From: Curtobacterium sp. SGAir0471
Lineage (GTDB): Bacteria > Actinomycetota > Actinomycetes > Actinomycetales > Microbacteriaceae
Length of the DNA: 64,000 nt
NCBI RefSeq assembly: GCF_005490985.1
Contig: NZ_CP027869.1
Span: 2,480,001 to 2,544,000 of the forward strand
Reading direction: 5' to 3'
Both the position numbers and the translations under genes were made by a program. Position 1 is the stretch's first letter. Every line of letters starts with the position of its first letter. Below are positions 58,476 to 64,000 of this stretch, one piece after another. Below the pieces are notes generated by a model. It did no database searches, was not told where the DNA came from, and was given only the letters and a program-made list of their open reading frames with translations.

Positions 58476-59423
58476 ATGACGCGAAACATCCCCGAACCAC
58501 CCAGCACGACCGCACCCAGCACGACCGCACCCGGCACGACCCGACCCGGCACGACCGCGACGGACCCGACCACCGCGACCACCCGACGCCAGGCGCTCGA
58601 CACCCCGAGCCGCCGCGTCCGCCGCGCGCTCCGCAGCCGGTCCGCCCTCGTCGTCGGCAGCGCGGCCGCCGTCGCCCTCGTCGGCGGCCTCGCGACCGTC
58701 GGCACGCAGCCGGCGATCGGTGAGGCGATCGGCGTGCCCTCGGCGAGCGCCACGAGCACCCCCGCGCTGCACGGGACGGACCTCGACCGCGCCCAGGCCG
58801 CCGCGACCATCGCGACCGCCCGCACGGTGCTCGCCGACGCGAACGACAAGACCGACACGAGCGCCCTCGAGCGCCAGGTGCACGCGCTGTCGGACTACCG
58901 CAGCATGTCCGGCTCCGCGATCACCACCCACATCGCGTCGACCGTCGACGCCACGACGCAGGTCGCCGACCAGAGCGCGTCGCAGGACAAGGCGGACGCC
59001 GACGCGGCGGCAGCAGCGGCGGCGAAGGCACAGGCCGACGCCGAGGCGAAGGCCGCAGCCGAACGTGCAGCGGCGGAGGCCGCTGCGGCAGCGGAGCGCC
59101 AGGCCGCCGCGAACACCGTGGCCGGCGCCAAGGCCACCGCGTCCTCGATGGCGGCGTCGCAGTACGGCTGGGGCTCCGCGCAGTTCCAGTGCCTCGACAG
59201 CCTCTGGACCAAGGAGTCCGGGTGGAACTACCAGGCCGTCAACCCGAACGGTGGCGCGACCGGCATCCCGCAGGCGCTCCCCGGGTCGAAGATGGGCACC
59301 GTCGCGGCGGACTGGCGGACCAACGCCACCACGCAGATCACGTGGGGGCTGCAGTACATCAGCGCGGCCTACGGCACGCCCTGCGCGGCGTGGGCCCACT
59401 CGCAGGCGACCAACTACTACTGA
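58476..59423 (+). CDS. Secreted SLT-fold peptidoglycan hydrolase-like protein
   Basis: 315 residues. Thr/Pro-rich N terminus, one hydrophobic helix (SALVVGSAAAVALVGGLATV), an Ala-rich coiled coil (KADADAAAAAAAKAQADAEA) and a C-terminal domain AASQYGWGSAQFQCLDSLWT with KESGWNYQAVNPNGGATGIP, the aggregation-promoting-factor/transglycosylase-like fold in which the Glu after K is catalytic in relatives. Likely extracytoplasmic wall remodelling. Start: an in-frame GTG at 58278 gives 66 more residues, but that stretch has clearly lower G/C at third positions, so ATG 58476 is preferred, leaving a ~230-nt leader. Confidence 0.85.
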   Translation: MTRNIPEPPSTTAPSTTAPGTTRPGTTATDPTTATTRRQALDTPSRRVRRALRSRSALVVGSAAAVALVGGLATVGTQPAIGEAIGVPSASATSTPALHGTDLDRAQAAATIATARTVLADANDKTDTSALERQVHALSDYRSMSGSAITTHIASTVDATTQVADQSASQDKADADAAAAAAAKAQADAEAKAAAERAAAEAAAAAERQAAANTVAGAKATASSMAASQYGWGSAQFQCLDSLWTKESGWNYQAVNPNGGATGIPQALPGSKMGTVAADWRTNATTQITWGLQYISAAYGTPCAAWAHSQATNYY

Positions 59424-59453
59424 GCCGCCGACGGGTGACGGTCGTCACCACCC

Positions 59454-59501
59454 GACGGACGGGAGGCACGGTGCCAGCGGGTGCCGTGCCTCCCGTCCGT
59501 C
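59454..59501. terminator. Hairpin, GGACGGGAGGC repeat copy D
   Basis: GACGGACGGGAGGCACGG (59454-59471) and its exact complement (59484-59501) flank a 12-base loop, 30 bases after the hydrolase stop and before the convergent Asp23-type gene. Same family as copies at 984, 7471 and 37968. Confidence 0.65.
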
Positions 59502-59561
59502 ACGTGGTCCGCCGGTCCCGCGTGCCGGCCCGGCGCTCCGTCGCGCGACCCGCCGGTCCGC

Positions 59562-59870
59562 TCAGCCGACGCGCGCGATGCGCACGTCCACGCGGCCGAG
59601 CGCGAGTCCGCGCTCACCGGCGACGCGGAGTGCCGCGTCGTGCGCCGCACGCGCTGCGACCCGGGCGGGCACCGATCCGTCGGTGCCGACGACGACGCGC
59701 AGGACGTCGTCGTCGAGCACGACCCGGGTCACCGGTGCACGCGAGGCGATCCGGCGGGCGGACTCGACCGCGCTGCCGAGCGTCGGCTTCGCGCGGTACA
59801 GGTCGGCCACACCGGGTGCCGCCAGGACGGCCTCCTCGATCGCCGCGGCCGTTGCGTCGTCCAGGCTCAT
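59562..59870 (-). CDS. Small Asp23-like conserved protein
   Basis: 102 residues: AAAIEEAVLAAPGVADLYRA, TRVVLDDDVLRVVVGTDGSV and PARVAARAAHDAALRVAGER give the alpha/beta pattern of a minimal Asp23/Gls24 domain. Likely cytoplasmic, envelope-stress related by context. ATG overlaps the stop of the upstream Asp23-family gene (ATGA). Assignment to the Asp23 fold is inference. Confidence 0.78.
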   Translation of the reverse strand: MSLDDATAAAIEEAVLAAPGVADLYRAKPTLGSAVESARRIASRAPVTRVVLDDDVLRVVVGTDGSVPARVAARAAHDAALRVAGERGLALGRVDVRIARVG

Positions 59871-60559
59871 GCGGGGTCCTCCTCGTCGGCGGCGCCGGGC
59901 ACCGCTCCGTCGTCGTGCCGCGGTGGGAGCGGGGGCAGGAGGTCCCGGACCCGCACGTCGACCGCCTCGACCACCAGGTCGGTCTGCTCGGCGAGGGTCT
60001 CGGCGACGGCCTGGCGGACCTGCTCGGCGGTGGCGTGGATGGGCGTCCCGGCCCGGATCGCCAGCTCGACCAGCACCCGGACGGGCGCGTCGAGCAGGGT
60101 CACGTCGCCCTGGAGCGAGCACCGGGCGATCACGACGCCGGGCACGACGTCGCCGGCCGTCCGCACCAGCGACCGGATCGCGCCCTCGGTCATCACGGGG
60201 CGCTCGGTCGGCACCGACGGCCGGAGCGGGACGTCCCGACCGGCTCGGGCCTCGAGCGAGATGTTCGCCAGCACACCGCCGATCCACGACTCGTCGGCCG
60301 GTGCCTCCTGCTCAGCCGCGGCGTCGAGCGAGCCGAGGGACGACTGCCGGAGCCGGACCAGGGCGGCGAGGGCGTTCTGGCACGCGGCTGAGTCGTCGAT
60401 GCTCGGGTCGGCAGGCAGCATCCCGGCGTCCAGGTAGTCCGCGAGCTCGTCGATGGTGTGGCCGTCGAGGTCCTCGGGTTCCAGGGCGTCGAGGCGCACG
60501 TCGGGCTGCACGTCGTCGTGGTGCACGTCGTCTGGCTGCACGTCGTCTGGTCCGGTCAT
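59867..60559 (-). CDS. Asp23/Gls24 family envelope stress protein with anti-sigma-like N terminus
   Basis: 230 residues. After an Asp/His-rich head, HTIDELADYLDAGMLPADPS with CQNALAALVRLRQ resembles the helices of zinc-finger anti-sigma factors without the full His/Cys set. The second half is Asp23: MTEGAIRSLVRTAGDVVPGV, VIARCSLQGD, VRVLVELAIRAGTPIHATAE, QTDLVVEAVDVRVRDLLPPL. Start ATG 60559 overlaps the sigma-factor stop (ATGA), with GGAGG eight bases upstream, ruling out the nearby ATG 60565. Coupled to the sigma factor, it may regulate it. Confidence 0.88.
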   Translation of the reverse strand: MTGPDDVQPDDVHHDDVQPDVRLDALEPEDLDGHTIDELADYLDAGMLPADPSIDDSAACQNALAALVRLRQSSLGSLDAAAEQEAPADESWIGGVLANISLEARAGRDVPLRPSVPTERPVMTEGAIRSLVRTAGDVVPGVVIARCSLQGDVTLLDAPVRVLVELAIRAGTPIHATAEQVRQAVAETLAEQTDLVVEAVDVRVRDLLPPLPPRHDDGAVPGAADEEDPA

Positions 60560-61110
60560 CGCCATGCCTCCATGAGACGGATCATGTTCTTCCTCGCGCG
60601 CGAGAGCAGGCCGCGCACCGTCGACACCGGCAGGTCGAGTTCCTCGGCGATGTCCTCGTAGCGGTACTCGAGCACCTCCTTCATCACCCAGCACCGCCGC
60701 TGTGCCTCCGGCAGCTCAGCCAGGGCGGTCTCGACGGCCTCCTCGCGCGACCGGGCCTCGGCGACCCGCTCCGGGGCGTCGTCCCGCGGCGCCTCGACCT
60801 CGAGCTCGGTGACGTCCAGGTGCTCACGCCGCGCACGGATGCGGTCGATGCACTTGCGGCTGAGGATGCGCATGAGCCACGACTTGACCTTGGCGCCGTC
60901 CTCGAGGGCGTCGAGGCGGCCCCACGCGGTGATGAAGGTCTCCTGCACGACGTCGTCGAGTTCGTCGGTCGATCCGAGGGTGCGCCGTGCGTAGGCACGG
61001 AGCAGCGGCGTGTACCGCCGGATGAGGACCTCGAACGCCCGGACGTCGCCGTCGGACGAGCGGCCCACGAGGACGGCGTCGTCGAGGTCGGCGAGGGGCT
61101 GGTACGGCAC
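60556..61110 (-). CDS. ECF-type RNA polymerase sigma factor
   Basis: 184 residues. Region 2: VLIRRYTPLLRAYARRTLGS, TDELDDVVQETFITAWGRLD and WLMRILSRKCIDRIRARRE (-10 recognition); region 4: ALAELPEAQRRCWVMKEVLE, YRYEDIAEELDLPVSTVRGL and LSRARKNMIRLMEAWR (-35 recognition). Regions 1 and 3 are absent, as in ECF factors. GTG start. Operon sigma - Asp23 - Asp23-like suggests an envelope-stress regulon. Confidence 0.94.
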   Translation of the reverse strand: MPYQPLADLDDAVLVGRSSDGDVRAFEVLIRRYTPLLRAYARRTLGSTDELDDVVQETFITAWGRLDALEDGAKVKSWLMRILSRKCIDRIRARREHLDVTELEVEAPRDDAPERVAEARSREEAVETALAELPEAQRRCWVMKEVLEYRYEDIAEELDLPVSTVRGLLSRARKNMIRLMEAWR

Positions 61111-61126
61111 GTCACCCTTCTACCGG

Positions 61127-61330
61127 TCAGTGGTGGAGGAAGTCTGGGCGGGTGGCGGCGGGGCCCGTCCCGATCACCTGCAGCGGGCCGACCGGGCGGG
61201 CGCCGAGCGTCCGGACGCGCACCTGTGCCAGACCGTGTGCCGAGGGGATGCGTGCCGTCGCGCTGTGCATCGGGGACGGGCCGGGGCGTCGCAGGACGGC
61301 GGCGGCGGCGGCGCAGGTGGTGTCGGTCAT
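61127..61330 (-). CDS. Small hypothetical protein
   Basis: 67 residues from an ATG with AGAGGAGA eight bases upstream, the best ribosome site in the area, and about nine in ten codons ending in G or C. The sequence (MTDTTCAAAAAVLRRPG onward, ending RPDFLHH) has no recognised domain, signal or membrane helix. It lies 16 bp upstream of the sigma-factor start on the same strand and could be the first gene of that operon. Real-gene status is probable, function unknown. Confidence 0.5.
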   Translation of the reverse strand: MTDTTCAAAAAVLRRPGPSPMHSATARIPSAHGLAQVRVRTLGARPVGPLQVIGTGPAATRPDFLHH

Positions 61331-61442
61331 GGTCGGTCTCCTCTGGTTCCACCGGTGTGACGGATCCCGGAGCCGGATCGTCACGCCGCCGGGTGATGTC
61401 ACGTGCTGCGGTCCGTCCGCCGTCTGCGTCAGGATGGGGAGC

Positions 61443-62078
61443 ATGAGCCACATCACCGCCGTCTGCCGCGTCGACCAGCTGCTCCGCGACTCGGGCACGA
61501 TCGGGATCACCGCGATCGACAAGCGTCCGGTGGACGGCCCCGTCCGCGTCCGCCCGCTCGGGCTCCACGCGGACGTGCAGGCGGACCGGAAGCACCACGG
61601 CGGCGAGGACCAGGCGGTCTACGCCTACGCCGACGAGGACGCCGCGTACTTCGCCGAGGTCCTGGGGCGCGACGTCCCGCCGGGCCTGTTCGGCGAGAAC
61701 CTGCGCACGAGCGACGTCGACGTGACCGGCGCCGTGACGGGCGAGCGGTGGCGGATCGGCGAGACGCTCGAACTCGAGGTGACGATCCCCCGGGTGCCCT
61801 GCGGCACCTTCGCGCGCCGGATGGGGGTCCCCGGGTGGGTGAAGCGGTTCGCAGCGGAGAACCGTCCGGGCGCCTACCTGCGGGTCCTGCACAGCGGACC
61901 GGTGGCGGCGGGCGACCGCGTGGTCGTGACGCACCGACCGGAGCACGGCGTCACGATCGGGGAGATCTCCGCCGGGCTGTCACCCGAGCGGGCCCGCGCC
62001 GTGCTCGACTCGGGAGACCGGCTCGCCCCGAAGGTCGTCCGCGACGTCTCGAAGGTCCTCGCCCGCGGTCGCGTCTGA
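61443..62078 (+). CDS. MOSC domain-containing protein
   Basis: 211 residues, YiiM-type MOSC (molybdenum-cofactor sulfurase C-terminal) domain. GITAIDKRPVDGPVRVRPLG, ADRKHHGGEDQAVYAYADED (K-H-H-G-G), PGLFGENLRTSDVDVTGAVT (F-G-E-N), LEVTIPRVPCGTFARRM (conserved Cys) are all present. YiiM reduces 6-hydroxylaminopurine and related base analogues using Moco in E. coli; the same is plausible here. Its last 99 bases overlap the convergent MmcQ-type gene. Confidence 0.93.
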   Translation: MSHITAVCRVDQLLRDSGTIGITAIDKRPVDGPVRVRPLGLHADVQADRKHHGGEDQAVYAYADEDAAYFAEVLGRDVPPGLFGENLRTSDVDVTGAVTGERWRIGETLELEVTIPRVPCGTFARRMGVPGWVKRFAAENRPGAYLRVLHSGPVAAGDRVVVTHRPEHGVTIGEISAGLSPERARAVLDSGDRLAPKVVRDVSKVLARGRV

Positions 62079-62480
62079 GTCACCGGCACGACGTCCTGCG
62101 CCGGGATCGAGCGGGCGTCGGGCCCTCGGGAGGCCGGCGACCACGAGGTCGTACGAGTTCGCGACGAGGTCCTCGACCATCGTCTCGTCGAGTCCGTCGC
62201 CCGGCGAGAGCGTGATCCAGTGCCGCTTGTCCATGTGCCACCCCGGAGTGATCTCGGCGTGGTCGCGCACGAGGGCCGCCGCGTGCGGCGGAGCACACTT
62301 GAGGTTGACGATCGGGACGCCGCGCAGCGTCGTCGCGAGGACGAACATCCGCCCGACCACCTTGTGGACGACGGAGTGCTCGCCGAAGGGCTGCGTCTCC
62401 TCGACCGCGGGGAGCGCGAGGGCCGTCCGGAAGGTCACCTCGTGCAGTGCTGCGCCGTCCACCCCACCAGCATGCCGCAC
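61980..62480 (-). CDS. MmcQ/YjbR family DNA-binding-like protein
   Basis: 166 residues. VTFRTALALPAVEETQPFGE, KVVGRMFVLATTLRGVPIVN, DHAEITPGWHMDKRHWITLS and MVEDLVANSYDLVVAGLP form the complete CyaY-like MmcQ fold of about 120 residues. The last ~45 residues lie antisense to the MOSC gene and use clearly fewer G/C-ending codons, so they look like read-through after a lost stop or a frameshift; a +1 frame would end at 62080, two bases from the MOSC stop. Start GTG at 62480, or GTG 62462. Confidence 0.82.
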   Translation of the reverse strand: MRHAGGVDGAALHEVTFRTALALPAVEETQPFGEHSVVHKVVGRMFVLATTLRGVPIVNLKCAPPHAAALVRDHAEITPGWHMDKRHWITLSPGDGLDETMVEDLVANSYDLVVAGLPRARRPLDPGAGRRAGDSDATAGEDLRDVADDLRGEPVSRVEHGAGPLG

Positions 62481-62533
62481 GGTCCCGACACGACGGCGAG
62501 CGCGACCACGACGGCGAGCGCGGCCGGCGGCGG

Positions 62534-63118
62534 TCAGAGCGTCGGGACGCCCTCGTGCCCGGACCTCGGCCTGGCGGTCCCGGCGATGCCGGTGACCACG
62601 GAGCCCGCGGGAACGTCCTTCGTGACGACCGTGTTCGCCCCGACGACCGAGTCCGCGCCCACCGTGATCGCGCCGATCAACGACGACCCGGCGCCGAGCA
62701 CCACGCGGTCCCCCACGGTCGGGTGCCGCCGCTGCCCCGGACCGTGTTCCCCGCCACGCCCGCCGAGGGTGACCCCGTGGAAGAGCAGGACGTCGTCACC
62801 GATGACCGCCGTCTCCCCGATCACGACGCCCATGCCGTGGTCGATGAAGAACCGGCGACCGATGCGCGCCCCGGGGTGGATCTCGATGCCGGTGACCGAT
62901 CGGGCGATCTGCGCGACCCCCCGGGCGACGAACCGCGAGCCGGGGAGGCCCCGCGCGAGCCAGAGCCGGTGCGTGAGCCGGTGGGTCCAGATCGCGTGCA
63001 GCCCCGAGTAGACGACCGCGTTCTCCAGGTCGCCCCGGGCGGCGGGGTCACCGCGGCGTGCCGCAGCAAGGTCCTCCCGGACCCGCCACAGCACGCCACG
63101 TCGGACGGCACGCGTCAC
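62534..63118 (-). CDS. cysE: Serine O-acetyltransferase
   Basis: Makes O-acetylserine for cysteine synthesis. 194 residues, the short actinobacterial type lacking much of the N-terminal helical domain. [40 protein letters not shown] and [20 protein letters not shown] are left-handed beta-helix hexapeptides with catalytic Asp-His; [20 protein letters not shown] and [20 protein letters not shown] finish it. GTG overlaps the cysK stop (GTGA), so the two are coupled. Confidence 0.96.
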   Translation of the reverse strand: MTRAVRRGVLWRVREDLAAARRGDPAARGDLENAVVYSGLHAIWTHRLTHRLWLARGLPGSRFVARGVAQIARSVTGIEIHPGARIGRRFFIDHGMGVVIGETAVIGDDVLLFHGVTLGGRGGEHGPGQRRHPTVGDRVVLGAGSSLIGAITVGADSVVGANTVVTKDVPAGSVVTGIAGTARPRSGHEGVPTL

Positions 63119-64000
63119 GCAGTGAGCCCCTCGAACAGCGGCGTGGACAGGTAGCGCTCACCGGTGTCGCACACGATCGCGACGACGCGCTTGCCGGCGT
63201 TCTCCGGGCGGGCGGCGATCTCGACGGCCGCGTGGATGATCGCGCCGGACGAGATGCCCGACAGGATGCCCTCCTCGGTACCGAGCGCGCGGGCGACCCG
63301 GAGCGCGTCGTCGAGCTCGACGTCGAACACCTCGTCGATGACGTCGCGGTCGAGGACCTCGGGCACGAAGTTGGCACCGATGCCCTGGATCTTGTGCGGG
63401 CCGGCCTTCCCCTCGGTCAGCAGCGGGGAGTCCTTGGGCTCGACGGCGACGATCTGCACGCCGGGCACGCGCTCCTTGAGCACCTGCCCGACACCCGTGA
63501 TGGTGCCGCCGGTGCCGACGCCGGCGACGAAGACGTCGACGTGACCCTCGGTGTCGCGGAGGATCTCCTCCGCCGTGGTCTTCCGGTGGATCGCGGCGTT
63601 CGCCGGCGTCTCGAACTGGTGGGCCAGGATCGCGCCGGGGGTCTCGTCGACGATCTGGCCGGCGCGGGCCACGGCGCCCTTCATGCCCTCGGAGCCCGGG
63701 GTCAGGACGATCTCGGCGCCGAAGGCTCGGATCAGGGCCCGCCGCTCGACGCTCATCGTCTCGGGCATCGTGATGACGACGCGGTAGCCACGTGCGGCGC
63801 CGACCAGGGCGAGCGCGATGCCGGTGTTGCCCGACGAGCCCTCGACGATCGTGCCGCCCGGGCGCAGTTCGCCGGACTCCTCGGCCGCGTCGATGATCGC
63901 GACGCCGAGGCGGTCCTTCACGCTGGAGCCCGGGTTGTAGAACTCGAGCTTCGCGAGCACCTCGGCACCGTCGGCCTTCGGCAGGCGGTTGAGCCGGACG
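63115..64000 (-). CDS. cysK: Cysteine synthase A (5' end off window)
   Basis: PLP enzyme making cysteine from O-acetylserine and sulfide. About 295 C-terminal residues are present; the N terminus lies beyond the right edge. [20 protein letters not shown] holds the PLP Lys, [19 protein letters not shown] the substrate loop, [20 protein letters not shown] the phosphate-binding glycine loop and [19 protein letters not shown] the Ser region. Followed directly by cysE, a classic pair forming the cysteine synthase complex. Confidence 0.96.
   Translation of the reverse strand, partial: VRLNRLPKADGAEVLAKLEFYNPGSSVKDRLGVAIIDAAEESGELRPGGTIVEGSSGNTGIALALVGAARGYRVVITMPETMSVERRALIRAFGAEIVLTPGSEGMKGAVARAGQIVDETPGAILAHQFETPANAAIHRKTTAEEILRDTEGHVDVFVAGVGTGGTITGVGQVLKERVPGVQIVAVEPKDSPLLTEGKAGPHKIQGIGANFVPEVLDRDVIDEVFDVELDDALRVARALGTEEGILSGISSGAIIHAAVEIAARPENAGKRVVAIVCDTGERYLSTPLFEGLTA

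Overview
The window is GC-rich, densely packed chromosomal DNA with about 66 protein genes, many GTG starts, frequent 4-bp ATGA/GTGA stop-start overlaps and strongly G/C-ending codons. Gene content (NrtR-nadABC-cysteine desulfurase, a DUF5997/LysR-like pair, MSMEG_6728-type protein, sortase-anchored chaplin-like protein, very GC-rich intergenic hairpins) points to an actinobacterium, most likely Microbacteriaceae and plausibly Curtobacterium. The genus is inference. No rRNA, tRNA, phage, transposase or CRISPR array was seen, so this looks like core plus lineage-specific chromosome rather than a mobile island.

Left part (1-15.1 kb): a DHA2 efflux pump cut by the left edge; a LacI-family regulator overlapping a rare Gfo/Idh/MocA-aldo/keto reductase fusion gene whose promoter is bracketed by two LacI-type palindromes; a TetR regulator; a two-helix mini membrane protein; a riboflavin operon ribE-ribB-ribH behind an FMN riboswitch; an esterase/MprF-like envelope operon; and two secreted proteins, one an eight-repeat chaplin-like surface protein with an LAYTG sorting signal. 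Middle-left (15.2-25 kb): small stand-alone genes (GNAT enzymes, AsnC regulator, DUF5997 with a LysR-type sensor lacking its DNA-binding domain, Tag glycosylase, VOC and DUF3800 proteins), a sodium:solute symporter operon, aroQ and an FMN reductase.

Middle (25-38 kb): the NAD operon nrtR-nadA-nadB-nadC-cysteine desulfurase (transcribed leftwards), acylphosphatase, a second DHA2 pump, an alditol-oxidase-like flavoenzyme, a 2H phosphoesterase and the metQ-metN-metI methionine importer.

The most interesting segment is 40.7-46.8 kb. A type III PLP deaminase, an IclR regulator, a 2-keto-3-deoxygluconate kinase, a KDPG aldolase, an N-acyl-D-amino-acid deacylase and a convergent RidA form a set that matches, step for step, deacetylation and deamination of N-acetyl-D-glucosaminate into central metabolism, the end of the oxidative chitin route. 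A 21-bp operator-like sequence (17 of 21 bases shared) precedes both the main operon and ridA, which suggests one regulator for both ends of the cluster.

Right part (46.9-64 kb): a GT-C type mannosyltransferase behind a possible 13-codon leader peptide, flavin enzymes, an SDR, an SGNH lipoprotein, coaBC, a DoxX/DUF2071/DUF1810 operon, GntR and MarR regulators, a peptidoglycan-hydrolase-like secreted protein behind an MtrA-like direct repeat, an ECF sigma factor with two Asp23-type envelope-stress proteins, a MOSC protein, and cysE-cysK running off the right edge.

Between genes there are many long perfect hairpins. One family, GACGGACGGGAGGC...GCCTCCCGTCCGTC, occurs as four full palindromes plus single arms and probably doubles as terminators. 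A second recurring theme is leaderless transcription: at least eleven genes have a TAnnnT -10 box exactly 6-7 bases before the start codon.
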